Shown in pieces: positions 8,122 through 16,805 of a stretch of 64,000 nt of DNA (position 1 is its first letter; each line of letters starts with the position of its first letter). The position numbers were made by a program, and so were the translations under genes. Location of the stretch: positions 49,583-113,582 of the forward strand of contig VJZX01000011.1 of assembly GCA_009663185.1 (NCBI GenBank), in the 5' to 3' direction. The stretch is from Isoptericola halalbus. Lineage in GTDB: Bacteria; Actinomycetota; Actinomycetes; Actinomycetales; Cellulomonadaceae. The notes under the pieces are model-generated. The model was given only the letters and a program-made list of their open reading frames with translations. It did not search any database and had not been told where the DNA came from.

Positions 8122-10122
8122 TCAGCTCGCTCCTTCCCTGCCGGCCGGGTAGCCCCGGTAGCGCAGCGCCTGGACGATGACGCTCAGGACCAGCAGGTCG
8201 TAGACGACCCACATGAGGTTCACGCTCGTGTCCGCCCAGTCCGTATACCCGAGCGCGGCCCGGACCGCCCCGACCACGGAGGCCGTCACGAGCATGACGA
8301 TGACCGCCAGCTGCGGCCAGACGACCCGCCAGGCGCCCGCCCCCTCGCCGCGGACCTTGGGTGTGACCTTGAACGTCAGCGGGCGCCCGCGCCAGACGTT
8401 GGCCGCGGCCGTGAGCGTGGCACGGATCCAGACCGGGAACAGCGCGAGGCTGTACTGCTGGCCGCGCCACGTCCGGACCCCACGCGCGGCGACCAGGAAC
8501 AGCACCTGGCTCGCGGCCTGGAACGCGACGAAGCGGGCGAAGAAGTCGACCGACCACGCCGTGACGGGGAGCACGCCGAGGCAGAGGAAGAGCACGGGGC
8601 ACAGGAGATACACGACCGCCGCGAAGCCGGACAGGTACGACCACATCGTCGAGAAGTACATGAGCCGCTGGCCCAGGCTCAGCCCCGGCACCCGCAGCGG
8701 ATTCTCCTTGAGCATGACCTGCAGCGTGCCCTGTGCCCACCGTAGACGCTGGGCGACCATGCTGGACAGGTCCTCGGGCGCGAGGCCGAGGGCGAGCACC
8801 TCGTGGTGGTACACGGTGCGCCAGCCCTGGGCGTGCAGCCGCATCGCCGTCGCCATGTCCTCGGTCACCGAGACGGTCGCGACCGGCATCAGCGGCTGTG
8901 CCTCGTCCACGCGGTCGACGTCGACCGCCCGTACCAGCGCGCGGACGGACTCGACGGCGCCGAGCGGTGACCAGTCGCGCTCGGCGAGCCGGCTCAGCGC
9001 GTCGTCGTTCACGACCACGGCACCGAGCTCGTCGTCGCGCTCCATCGCGAGCGCGCCGATCGCCCGCAGGTCGTCCTGGATCGTCGCCACGTCCCGTGCG
9101 ACGACGGACGCCGACGCGTCGTCGACGGCCCGCTGGAAGTCGAAGGTGACCGCGCCGACCGCCTCGCCGACGCGGAGACGGGAGAGCGCGACGTCCGCCG
9201 CCGACATGACCTGGTCGAGCGCCGCGGCCTGGGTCGGGTTCGCCGCGCGGCGACGTGCCCGGCCGAGCATCCGTCGGGCCGTGCTCAGCGCCTGGCGGAC
9301 CGACCGCTCGGTCTCCCGCACATATCCGACGATCCCGAGCTGCATGAGCGACTCGCGGCGCAGCACGGCGTTCGACCCGCAGAAGAACGCCGCGTTCCAG
9401 CCGTCCTTGCCCTGCTGGATCGGGCCGTAGAACAGCGGCGCCTGACTGCCCAGCGGGTCGGCCTGGGTGACGTTCGTGAAGTGCTGCGGCGTCTGTACGA
9501 GCGCGACCTCCGGATCCCGGAAGTACCCGAGCGTCCGGTCCAGGATCGTGGGCTCGGGGATCTGGTCGGCGTCGAGGATGAGCAGGAACTCCCCCTCGGT
9601 CAGGAACAGGGCGTTGTTGAGATTGCCCGCCTTGGCGTGCCGCGGGCGCCCACGCCAGTCCTCGGTGCGCACCACGTACCCGACGCCGGCCTCGTGCGCG
9701 GCATCGCGCAGCGTGGGGCGAGCACCGTCGTCGAGCACCCACGTGCGGTGGGGGTACGTGATGTCCCGTGCCGCGACGGCGGTACGCAGCACGAGGTCGA
9801 TCGGCTCGTCGTAGGTCGTGATGAGGACGTCCACCGTCGCGCCGTCGGGTGGCGGGGGCGGCTCGGGACGCTCCCGTGCACGCCACATCGTCATCGCGAA
9901 GAGGCTCACCTCCACGAGGCTGTACGTCTCGGCGACGACGAGCGGCACGGCGATCCACCAGGCGTTCCAGTTGACCGACTCGAGCCAGCGCCACACGACG
10001 TAGTTGAGCCCCAGCACCACGGTCAGTACCGCGAGCACGCGCAGGACGTCGAGCCGCCGCGTCGCCGCTGCTGTCGCTGCTGCCGTCGTCGATGCCCCCG
10101 GGCGCGCAGGCAGTACCCCCAT
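8122..10122 (-). CDS. BcsA-like membrane glycosyltransferase (GT2) with catalytic-domain insertion
   Basis: Processive polysaccharide synthase of 666 residues, 2-3 N-terminal helices, a cytosolic GT-A domain and several C-terminal helices. The D, DxD, TED and QxxRW motifs are DDG (131-133), DAD (184-186), TED (420-422) and QRLRW (458-462). The acceptor-site CGSNAVLRR motif (248-256) normally lies close to TED; here about 140 extra, mostly helical residues (about 270-415, DNA 8880-9315) separate them. No PilZ domain follows, so c-di-GMP control in the BcsA manner is unlikely. The ATG at 10122 has TACCTT 6 bases upstream. It heads an operon with STAS and kinase genes. The polymer is unknown; cellulose is possible but not shown. 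Confidence 0.85.
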   Translation of the reverse strand: MGVLPARPGASTTAAATAAATRRLDVLRVLAVLTVVLGLNYVVWRWLESVNWNAWWIAVPLVVAETYSLVEVSLFAMTMWRARERPEPPPPPDGATVDVLITTYDEPIDLVLRTAVAARDITYPHRTWVLDDGARPTLRDAAHEAGVGYVVRTEDWRGRPRHAKAGNLNNALFLTEGEFLLILDADQIPEPTILDRTLGYFRDPEVALVQTPQHFTNVTQADPLGSQAPLFYGPIQQGKDGWNAAFFCGSNAVLRRESLMQLGIVGYVRETERSVRQALSTARRMLGRARRRAANPTQAAALDQVMSAADVALSRLRVGEAVGAVTFDFQRAVDDASASVVARDVATIQDDLRAIGALAMERDDELGAVVVNDDALSRLAERDWSPLGAVESVRALVRAVDVDRVDEAQPLMPVATVSVTEDMATAMRLHAQGWRTVYHHEVLALGLAPEDLSSMVAQRLRWAQGTLQVMLKENPLRVPGLSLGQRLMYFSTMWSYLSGFAAVVYLLCPVLFLCLGVLPVTAWSVDFFARFVAFQAASQVLFLVAARGVRTWRGQQYSLALFPVWIRATLTAAANVWRGRPLTFKVTPKVRGEGAGAWRVVWPQLAVIVMLVTASVVGAVRAALGYTDWADTSVNLMWVVYDLLVLSVIVQALRYRGYPAGREGAS

Positions 10123-10128
10123 GCACCG

Positions 10129-10134
10129 AAGGTA
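10129..10134 (-). promoter_or_regulatory. Leaderless -10 hexamer TACCTT for the glycosyltransferase operon
   Basis: Read on the - strand, TACCTT ends 6 bases before the ATG at 10122. The divergent phosphatase has its own TAGTCT at 10187-10192, so both promoters share the 117-base intergenic region. Confidence 0.5.
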
Positions 10135-10186
10135 TCCGGCATCGCGTCGGCCTGCCCGACACGTCGCAGGTCCGTCGAGGACGCCG

Positions 10187-10192
10187 TAGTCT
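10187..10192 (+). promoter_or_regulatory. Putative -10 element TAGTCT for the MASE1-SpoIIE gene
   Basis: TAGTCT lies about 48 bases upstream of the GTG at 10240; a GGAGGG tract follows as possible ribosome-binding site. No convincing -35 is visible. Confidence 0.35.
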
Positions 10193-10239
10193 GCTGAGAC
10201 GGGCCCGGTGCCCGTCTCCGGGGGGCGGAGGGTGCAGGG

Positions 10240-12306
10240 GTGAGTGCGGGAAAGGGCGTGGCGCCGAGCATGAGGCGCGGGTCGGCCCTGACCTCGCGCG
10301 ACCTGCGCAAGATCCTCTGGTTCGCTGTCGCCTACGCGCTCGCGGTCTACCTCGGGCTCCTCACGACTCTCGACGAGGCGGGCTTGAGCATCGTCTGGCC
10401 GGCCGCCGCGGTCTCCGTGCTCTGGCTGGTCGCCCGGGCGGGCCGGCCTCGGCTGTGGTTCGACGCCGCCCTCATCGCCATCGTGACCACGGCGGTGGGC
10501 GTCGTGAGCGGCGCGCCGGTCGCAGCGGCCGTCTTCGGAGGTCTCCTTGCGTCGCTGCAGGCCGTGGTGTGCGCCGCCGTCATCGCCCGTCGGGCCCGCC
10601 GCGTGTGGCTCGCGAGCTGCGGCCGGGCGCCGCGGCTGAACGAGTTCCTCTGGTTCGTCACCGCGGCGGCCTGCGGCGCCCTCGCGTCGGTGCTGCTGAT
10701 CGTGCTCGCAGTCGCGGCGTACAGCGGCACCGTGCCGTGGGACCACGTCCTGCTGTGGTGCTCGAGCAACGCCGTCAGCGTCCTCGTGCTCGGCTCGGCA
10801 GGATTCGTCATCGGCGAAGCCGTCCGACGCCGGCGCTGGAAGGGCGACGGCGCGTCGAGCACGACGGCAGGGACCGCGGAACGTGTCGCGTGCCTCCTGG
10901 CCGCCCCCGTCGTCTACATCGCGTGGTTCAGCTGGCTCGACGAGCGTTCGATCTTCTTCCTGCTGCTGACCCTCACGGTCTGGGCCGGTGTCCGGCTGCC
11001 CTCGCGGCTGGTCGTCGTGCACGTGGTGCTGGTGAACGTCGTGATCGTGGCGCAGGCGATCCTCGAGACCGGGGTGTTCCTCCGGTTCGACACGTTGACG
11101 GAGTCCGTGGCCGTCGCGCAGCTCTACGTCGGCATCGTGTGCGTGCTCGGGCTCGGGCTGTCGCTCGCCGCGGAGGAGCGCTCGCGACTCATCGCCGCGC
11201 TGACCGTGGCATCCGACGGCGCGGCCGCGCAGGCCGGGTTGCTGACCGCGATCGTCGAGACGATGTCCGAGGGTGTGCAGGCCGTGGACGCCGACGGACA
11301 GGTCGTGGCACGCAACCCTGCGGCACGACGTCTGCTCACGGGCACGACCGACGCCACGCCAGGCGGCGGCCTCGGCCCGGAAGCTCGCCTCGCCGACATC
11401 GCCGGTCTGAGGACCCTCGACGGATCGCCCGTCCCGGACGACCGGCTCTTGTACCGCGGTGCCCTCGATGGCGAGGAGGTGGCCGAGGTCGACCTGCTCG
11501 TGCAGCCTCCCGGGAGCGCCGACTCGCGCATCGTCACGTTCACGACGGCGCGCATCGCTGACGCGTACGGAGGCGGGGCCGTCACCGTGATGCGGGACGT
11601 GACCGCCGAGCGGCAGGAGCTGCGTCGCGCGGCGCTCGTCCAGGCCAGCCTGCTGCCCACCCATGCGCCGGACCTGCCCGGGTACGACATCGCCGCCCAG
11701 GTCGTGCCCGCGGGCTCGGTCGGCGGGGACTTCTACGACTGGCAGGAGGTCGCGGGCGGGGTGGTCGTGACGCTCGCCGACGTCATGGGCAAGGGACCAG
11801 GGGCGGCGATCCTGGCGGCCACGACACGCTCGGTGCTGCACTCCGGCCAGGATGACGACGTCGCGGCCGCGATGAGCGCAGCCGAGCGAGCGATGGCCGA
11901 CGACCTGGCCAAGACCGGGGCCTTCGTGACCGTGGTCCGCACCCGGCTGGACGCCGCGTCGGGCCGGCTGACGCATGCCGACGCCGGCCATGGCCTGAGC
12001 TTCGTCGTGCGCGCCGACGGCTCGGCCGACCGGCTCGTCGCCACGGGCCTTCCGCTGGGCGTCGGCGTCGACGTGCCCCGCACGGCCAGGCAGACCGTGC
12101 TCACTCCCGGCGACGTGCTGCTCCTCCTGTCCGACGGCGTCATGGACGCGGCCGGCGGCTCGGTCGCCGACCTTCGCCGGCTCGAGCCCATCGTCCGCTC
12201 CGCCACGAGCGCCACTGAGGCCGTCGAGAGGGTGCTGAACGTCGTCTCCGCCGCGGGCACCCAGGACGACGACCTGACCGTCGTCGCGCTGCGCCGCGCG
12301 AGCTGA
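10240..12306 (+). CDS. MASE1-PAS-SpoIIE (PP2C) serine phosphatase
   Basis: A 688-residue membrane-bound phosphatase. Residues about 20-310 form a MASE1-type multi-helix sensor; residues about 325-455 resemble a PAS domain (VETMSEGVQAVDADG); residues about 465-688 are the SpoIIE PP2C domain with metal-site motifs GGDFYDW, DVMGKGPG, DAGHG, SDGVMD and TQDDDLTVV. Such phosphatases dephosphorylate STAS proteins. It is divergent from the glycosyltransferase-STAS-kinase operon, which supplies the probable substrate. GTG start with GGAGGG upstream. MASE1 is best known on diguanylate cyclases and histidine kinases, so its use on a PP2C output is notable. The signal sensed is unknown. Confidence 0.85.
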   Translation: MSAGKGVAPSMRRGSALTSRDLRKILWFAVAYALAVYLGLLTTLDEAGLSIVWPAAAVSVLWLVARAGRPRLWFDAALIAIVTTAVGVVSGAPVAAAVFGGLLASLQAVVCAAVIARRARRVWLASCGRAPRLNEFLWFVTAAACGALASVLLIVLAVAAYSGTVPWDHVLLWCSSNAVSVLVLGSAGFVIGEAVRRRRWKGDGASSTTAGTAERVACLLAAPVVYIAWFSWLDERSIFFLLLTLTVWAGVRLPSRLVVVHVVLVNVVIVAQAILETGVFLRFDTLTESVAVAQLYVGIVCVLGLGLSLAAEERSRLIAALTVASDGAAAQAGLLTAIVETMSEGVQAVDADGQVVARNPAARRLLTGTTDATPGGGLGPEARLADIAGLRTLDGSPVPDDRLLYRGALDGEEVAEVDLLVQPPGSADSRIVTFTTARIADAYGGGAVTVMRDVTAERQELRRAALVQASLLPTHAPDLPGYDIAAQVVPAGSVGGDFYDWQEVAGGVVVTLADVMGKGPGAAILAATTRSVLHSGQDDDVAAAMSAAERAMADDLAKTGAFVTVVRTRLDAASGRLTHADAGHGLSFVVRADGSADRLVATGLPLGVGVDVPRTARQTVLTPGDVLLLLSDGVMDAAGGSVADLRRLEPIVRSATSATEAVERVLNVVSAAGTQDDDLTVVALRRAS

Positions 12307-12342
12307 CGTCGACGGGCGTGGGCTCCGGCGCGAACGTGACGC

Positions 12343-13047
12343 TCAGTCCTGACCGGGGGGTCCGTAGCCCGCATGCAGCTGGCGACGGGTGCGCCAGATC
12401 GCGGCGGCCGCGATCGCGACGAGCGCGGCGCCGAGCAGCCACGGCATGCCCGAGCCGTCGGACCCGGTCTCGTCCGCGGCGCCGGTCGCCTCGGGCGCGG
12501 GCTCGGCCGTCGGGTCGCCGGCCTCGGCGGCGGTGTCGGTCGCGGTGGGCTCGGACGCCTGGGTCGGTGTCGGGGAGGGCGTCGGCTGCTCGGCGACCTG
12601 GAAGCCGAACGTCCCTTGGATGGGATGTCCGTCGGAGGAGACGGCGCGCCACACGACCTCGTAGCGGCCGCCCGGCAGGTCCGACGGCAGGGTCGCCGTG
12701 ACCTCGGGCCCGTCGACCGTGACTACGGCCTGCGCGTCGCCCAGCGGTGTCCTGACGACGACCTCCGTGCCCGCGTCGAGGATGTCGGCGCTGTAGGTGA
12801 GCACGATCTGGACGGGCGGCGCGGTGAGCTCGGCGCCGGCGGGCGGGTCGGAGGACTCGAGCCGGTCGTGGGCACCGGCCGGGCCGGCGGTCGCGACGGT
12901 CAGTGTCGCGGCGCCGAGCAGCGTGGCCGCCAGGGCGAGCAGCACCGCGAGCGCGGCGGTCACCCGCGGCCCGAGGACAGGCCGTCGCACGACGGCGGCA
13001 CGGGCGGACACGGGGACGGTGCGGTTGCTCAGGGGGTTGTTCGGCAC
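12343..13047 (-). CDS. CopC-domain copper-binding protein with C-terminal anchor
   Basis: A 234-residue exported protein. The signal peptide ends AGPAGAHDRLESSDPP, leaving His at or near the mature N-terminus, as in CopC copper sites; a second conserved histidine is in SSDGHPIQGTFGFQV. A Pro/Thr/Ala/Glu-rich linker (about 155-200) leads to one membrane helix (MPWLLGAALVAIAAAAIW) and a short basic tail. It probably binds Cu2+ outside the membrane. No CopD is attached or adjacent. The GTG at 13047 follows TAGGGT by 6 bases. Confidence 0.88.
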   Translation of the reverse strand: MPNNPLSNRTVPVSARAAVVRRPVLGPRVTAALAVLLALAATLLGAATLTVATAGPAGAHDRLESSDPPAGAELTAPPVQIVLTYSADILDAGTEVVVRTPLGDAQAVVTVDGPEVTATLPSDLPGGRYEVVWRAVSSDGHPIQGTFGFQVAEQPTPSPTPTQASEPTATDTAAEAGDPTAEPAPEATGAADETGSDGSGMPWLLGAALVAIAAAAIWRTRRQLHAGYGPPGQD

Positions 13048-13053
13048 GAGGCG

Positions 13054-13059
13054 ACCCTA
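13054..13059 (-). promoter_or_regulatory. Leaderless -10 hexamer TAGGGT for the CopC gene
   Basis: On the - strand TAGGGT ends 6 bases before the GTG at 13047, with no ribosome-binding site between. Confidence 0.6.
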
Positions 13060-13145
13060 GTCCGAGCGTGCGCTGCTCCGGCAAGCCGGGCGACCGCCGT
13101 CGGGCAACGTCACACCTCCGGGCGGGCAGGCGGCGGAAGCGTTCC

Positions 13146-13151
13146 TAGACT
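13146..13151 (+). promoter_or_regulatory. Leaderless -10 hexamer TAGACT for nadE
   Basis: TAGACT ends 6 bases before the GTG at 13158. No ribosome-binding site is present, so a leaderless mRNA is expected. Confidence 0.6.
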
Positions 13152-13157
13152 CAGGGC

Positions 13158-15209
13158 GTGGACTTCTACTCCGCCTATGCCCAGGGCTTCGCGCGCGTCG
13201 CCGCCTGCACCGTCCCGGTCAGGGTCGCCGACCCCCGGGCCAACGCCTCGGCGATCCTCGCCGAGGCGCGCGCCTGCCACGACGACGGCGTGGCCGTCGC
13301 GGTCTTCCCCGAGCTGAGCGTGTCCGGCTACGCGCTCGACGACCTGCACCTGCAGGACACGCTGCTCGAGGCGGTCCACGCCGCGCTCGACGAGATCGTC
13401 GGCGCGAGCGCGACGCTGCGACCGATGCTCGTGGTGGGCGCGCCGGTCGAGCTCGGCAACCGCGTGCTCAGCTGCGCGGTCGTCGTGCAGGGCGGGCGCG
13501 TCCTCGGCGTCGCACCCAAGTCCTACCTGCCGAACTACCGCGAGTTCTACGAGAAGCGGTGGTTCGCGCCGGGCGACGACCAGCGCGGGCGGAGCGTGAG
13601 CCTGCCGTTCGGCGACGACGAGGAGGTGCCGTTCGGCCCGGACCTCATCTTCGCGGCCGAGGACGTCGCGGGGCTGCGGGTGCACGTCGAGGTGTGCGAG
13701 GACATGTGGGTGCCCGTGCCGCCGTCGGCGGAGGCGGCGCTGGCCGGCGCGACAGTGCTGCTCAACCTGTCGGCGAGCCCCATCACCGTGGCGCGCGCTG
13801 AGGACCGGCGTCTCATGGTCCGCTCGGCGTCCTCGCGGTGCCTCGCCGCCTACGTGTACGCGGCCGCGGCGCAGGGCGAGTCGACGACGGACCTGTCGTG
13901 GGACGGGCAGACGCTGATCTACGAGGCGGGCGACCTGCTCGCCGAGACCGAGCGCTTCCCGGACGGACCGCGGCGCGCGGTGGCCGACGTCGACCTCGAC
14001 CGGCTGCGCCAGGAGCGGCTGCGCATGGGGTCGTTCGACGACAACCGCAGGACGCTCGCCGACCGGGTCTCCGCGTTCCGCACGGTGCGCTGGACGGTGC
14101 GGCCGCCGTCGGGCGACATCGGGCTGGAGCGCAAGGTCGACCGCTTCCCGTTCGTGCCGGACGACCCGGCGCGCCTCGCCCTCGACTGCTACGAGGCGTA
14201 CAACATCCAGGTCACGGGGCTCGAGCAGCGGCTCGCCGCGATCGGGCAGCCCACGCTCGTCGTCGGCGTCTCGGGCGGGCTCGACTCGACGCACGCGCTC
14301 ATCGTCGCCGCCAAGGCGATGGACCGGCTCGGACGGCCGCGCAGCGACATCCACGCCATCACGATGCCGGGGTTCGCGACGTCGCCTCAGACCAAGGACC
14401 GCGCGACGCGCCTGGCCCTGTCGCTCGGCGTGACCTTCGAGGAGATCGACATCCGGCCTGCGGCCGAGCAGATGCTCGGCGACCTGGGGCACCCGTACGC
14501 CCGGGGCGAGAAGACGTACGACGTCACGTTCGAGAACGTGCAGGCAGGCCTGCGGACCGACTACCTGTTCCGGCTCGCGAACCACCGCGGCGGGATCGTG
14601 CTCGGCACCGGCGACCTGAGCGAGCTCGCCCTCGGGTGGTGCACGTACGGCGTGGGCGACCAGATGTCGCACTACGCGGTCAACGCGGGCGTGCCGAAGA
14701 CACTGATCCAGCACCTGATCCGGTGGGTCATCGACTCCGAGCAGTTCGCGGCGGAGACCAACGCGGTGCTGGGCGAGATCCTCGTGCAGGAGATCACGCC
14801 GGAGCTCGTGCCGACCGAGGAGGGCGCCGTCCCGCAGTCGAGCGAGGCGACCGTGGGCCCGTACGCGCTGCAGGACTTCTCCCTGTTCTGGACGCTGCGG
14901 TACGGCTTCCGGCCGTCGAAGATCGCCTTCCTCGCCTGGCACGCGTGGCGGGACGCCACGGCCGGTGAGTGGCCGCCGAGCTTCCCGCACGACGAGAGGT
15001 CCGCGTACGACCTGGCCACGATCCGGCGCTGGCTCGCCGTGTTCGTGCGGCGGTTCTTCGCCTCGCAGTTCAAGCGGTCGGCGCTGCCCAACGGGCCCAA
15101 GGTCTCCCCCGGCGGCACCATGTCGCCGCGCGGTGACTGGCGCATGCCGTCCGACGCGTCCGCCGCCGCGTGGCTCGTCGAGCTGGAGACGAACGTCCCG
15201 ACCACCTGA
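13158..15209 (+). CDS. nadE: Glutamine-dependent NAD+ synthetase
   Basis: Amidates nicotinic acid adenine dinucleotide to NAD+, using ammonia channelled from its own glutaminase domain. At 683 residues it matches the long two-domain form of mycobacteria. The N-terminal nitrilase-type domain shows the Glu-Lys-Cys triad: Glu52 (FPELSVSGY), Lys121 (APKSYLPNYREF) and Cys180 (VEVCEDMW). The C-terminal synthetase domain carries the SGGLDST ATP-pyrophosphatase loop near residue 374 and the GTGDLSELALGW motif. The GTG at 13158 is supported by the -10 hexamer. Monocistronic. Confidence 0.96.
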   Translation: MDFYSAYAQGFARVAACTVPVRVADPRANASAILAEARACHDDGVAVAVFPELSVSGYALDDLHLQDTLLEAVHAALDEIVGASATLRPMLVVGAPVELGNRVLSCAVVVQGGRVLGVAPKSYLPNYREFYEKRWFAPGDDQRGRSVSLPFGDDEEVPFGPDLIFAAEDVAGLRVHVEVCEDMWVPVPPSAEAALAGATVLLNLSASPITVARAEDRRLMVRSASSRCLAAYVYAAAAQGESTTDLSWDGQTLIYEAGDLLAETERFPDGPRRAVADVDLDRLRQERLRMGSFDDNRRTLADRVSAFRTVRWTVRPPSGDIGLERKVDRFPFVPDDPARLALDCYEAYNIQVTGLEQRLAAIGQPTLVVGVSGGLDSTHALIVAAKAMDRLGRPRSDIHAITMPGFATSPQTKDRATRLALSLGVTFEEIDIRPAAEQMLGDLGHPYARGEKTYDVTFENVQAGLRTDYLFRLANHRGGIVLGTGDLSELALGWCTYGVGDQMSHYAVNAGVPKTLIQHLIRWVIDSEQFAAETNAVLGEILVQEITPELVPTEEGAVPQSSEATVGPYALQDFSLFWTLRYGFRPSKIAFLAWHAWRDATAGEWPPSFPHDERSAYDLATIRRWLAVFVRRFFASQFKRSALPNGPKVSPGGTMSPRGDWRMPSDASAAAWLVELETNVPTT

Positions 15210-15251
15210 GCCCCGCGGGAACTCGCCTGTTTCGAGCGACGTTGATCCCGG

Positions 15252-15298
15252 TATCGTGCACACCTGACCGGTGCCGCACCATCGTGGGTGCTGCACCC
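15252..15298 (+). promoter_or_regulatory. Putative promoter and structured leader upstream of the CNNM operon
   Basis: TATCGT at 15252-15257 fits a -10 element. The transcript would then begin with two self-complementary segments, GGTGCCGCACC (15270-15280) and GGGTGCTGCACCC (15286-15298), which can fold separately or pair with each other. About 85 bases of leader precede the small ORF. I cannot assign it to a known riboswitch class. Confidence 0.35.
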
Positions 15299-15339
15299 CT
15301 TCCTCACGGAGCGAGCCCCCCAGACCGCCGGAAAGGGCA

Positions 15340-15408
15340 ATGGACAGCGACAGTAGACCGAGCACCCAGGCCACCGACCACCGCCGCGCGAGGGGGTGGG
15401 CCCGATGA
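15340..15408 (+). CDS. 22-residue leader ORF overlapping the first CNNM gene
   Basis: ATG at 15340 follows GGAAAGGG by 2-3 bases and opens a 22-codon frame (MDSDSRPSTQATDHRRARGW...) whose TGA overlaps the ATG of the next gene as ATGA. The 4-base overlap and the ribosome-binding site are the same arrangement used by the real genes downstream, so it could set translation of the transporter by coupling. There is no homology I recognise and it could be fortuitous. Confidence 0.4.
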   Translation: MDSDSRPSTQATDHRRARGWAR

Positions 15409-16805
15409 CCTGGGTGCTCACCCTGACGCTCGGGCTCCTCGTGATCCTGGTCATCACCGCCGCGACCGGATACTTCGTCGCGCAGGAGTTCGCCTACATG
15501 GCGGTCGACCGGTCCCGCCTGGGGGCGCGCGCGCAGGCCGGTGATGCCGCCGCGAAGCGCGCCCTGGCCGTCACCCGGCGCACGTCCTTCATGCTCTCGG
15601 GCGCCCAGCTCGGCATCACCGTCACCGGGCTGCTCGTGGGCTACGTCGCGGAGCCGCTCGTCGGGCGGGCGCTCGGCACGGCACTCGGCGGCGTGGGCGT
15701 GCCCACCGCAGTAGGCGTCACCGTCGGCACCCTGCTCGCGCTCGCGCTCTCGACGTTCGTGCAGATGCTCTTCGGCGAGCTCTTCCCCAAGAACCTCGCG
15801 ATCGCCCGGCCGGAGCCGACCGCGCTGTGGCTGGCCAGATCCACGACGGTCTACCTCGCGGCCTTCGGATGGCTCATCCGCGTCTTCGACGCCGCGTCGA
15901 ACGCCCTGCTGCGGGCGCTGCGCATCGAGCCGGTGCACGACGTCGAGCACTCGGCCACCGCGCGCGACCTCGAGCACATCGTGGCCGACTCGCGCGAGAG
16001 CGGCGACCTGCCCGCCGACCTGTCCGTACTGCTCGACCGGATCCTCGACTTCCCTCGTCAGGACGTCGAGCACGCGATGATCCCGCGGGCCCGCGTCGAC
16101 GTCGTCCGCGACGAGGACGACCTGGTCCGCGTGCGCGAGCTCATGGCGCACGGCCACTCCCGATACCCGGCCGTCGACGCGGACGGTGACGTCGTCGGCG
16201 TGGTCCACATGACCGACCTGCTCGTCGGCGAGCGCCCGCCAGGCACCACCGCGGCCGACGTCCTGCGCCCGGCGCTCGTGCTGCCCACGACGATGGCGCT
16301 GCCGGACGCCCTGCGCGAGCTCTGGGAGACGCGCAACGCCATGGCCTGCGTCGTCGACGAGTACGGAGGCTTCGCCGGGGTCCTGACGCTCGAGGACCTC
16401 GCCGAAGAGCTCGTGGGCGAGATCACCGACGAGCACGACGAGGACGAGCCGCTCCCGGTCGCCCCGCACGACGACGGGGCCTGGCTCATGGCCGGGGACG
16501 TGCACCTGGACGAGGTCGAGCGCACGGTCGGCCACGAGCTGCCCGAGGGTGACTACGAGACGATCGCGGGCCTCGTCATCGCGGCCCACGGCGCGCTGCC
16601 CGACGTCGGTGACGTCGTGACCGTCAGCCTTCCCTTCGACCCGGCACTGCTGGCACTGCCGGAGGCACCGCCCGGCCAAGAGCTCCACCTCGAGGTGCTC
16701 GAGGTGGCGCGGCACGTTCCCTCGCGCCTGCGCGTCACGCTCGCGGAGGCGGCGTCCGAAGATCGTGCGGCCTGGCCCGGCATCGACGAGGAGGCTGACC
16801 GATGA
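15405..16805 (+). CDS. CNNM/CorC-type DUF21-CBS membrane protein 1
   Basis: Membrane protein of 466 residues in the family of CNNM Mg2+ transporters, long labelled hemolysin-like. It has a DUF21 helical domain (about residues 1-180, including FVQMLFGELFPKNLAIARP), a CBS pair (about 205-335) and a C-terminal CorC_HlyC domain (about 350-440, LMAGDVHLDEVERTV). Family members extrude Mg2+ or modulate divalent-cation levels, with the CBS pair binding Mg-ATP. ATG at 15405 is preferred to a GTG nine bases earlier because of the GAGGGGG tract and the overlap with the leader ORF. First of three such genes. Confidence 0.88.
   Translation: MTWVLTLTLGLLVILVITAATGYFVAQEFAYMAVDRSRLGARAQAGDAAAKRALAVTRRTSFMLSGAQLGITVTGLLVGYVAEPLVGRALGTALGGVGVPTAVGVTVGTLLALALSTFVQMLFGELFPKNLAIARPEPTALWLARSTTVYLAAFGWLIRVFDAASNALLRALRIEPVHDVEHSATARDLEHIVADSRESGDLPADLSVLLDRILDFPRQDVEHAMIPRARVDVVRDEDDLVRVRELMAHGHSRYPAVDADGDVVGVVHMTDLLVGERPPGTTAADVLRPALVLPTTMALPDALRELWETRNAMACVVDEYGGFAGVLTLEDLAEELVGEITDEHDEDEPLPVAPHDDGAWLMAGDVHLDEVERTVGHELPEGDYETIAGLVIAAHGALPDVGDVVTVSLPFDPALLALPEAPPGQELHLEVLEVARHVPSRLRVTLAEAASEDRAAWPGIDEEADR

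Noticed and set aside
10123..11991. N-terminal extension of the glycosyltransferase ORF
   Set aside because: It lies antisense to the SpoIIE gene, and the ATG at 10122 has the leaderless signal and begins the family's normal N-terminus.
15252..15404. Known Mg2+ or Mn2+ riboswitch before the CNNM operon
   Set aside because: I could not match the conserved cores of the M-box or yybP-ykoY classes; only simple hairpins are visible, so I report a structured leader without a class.
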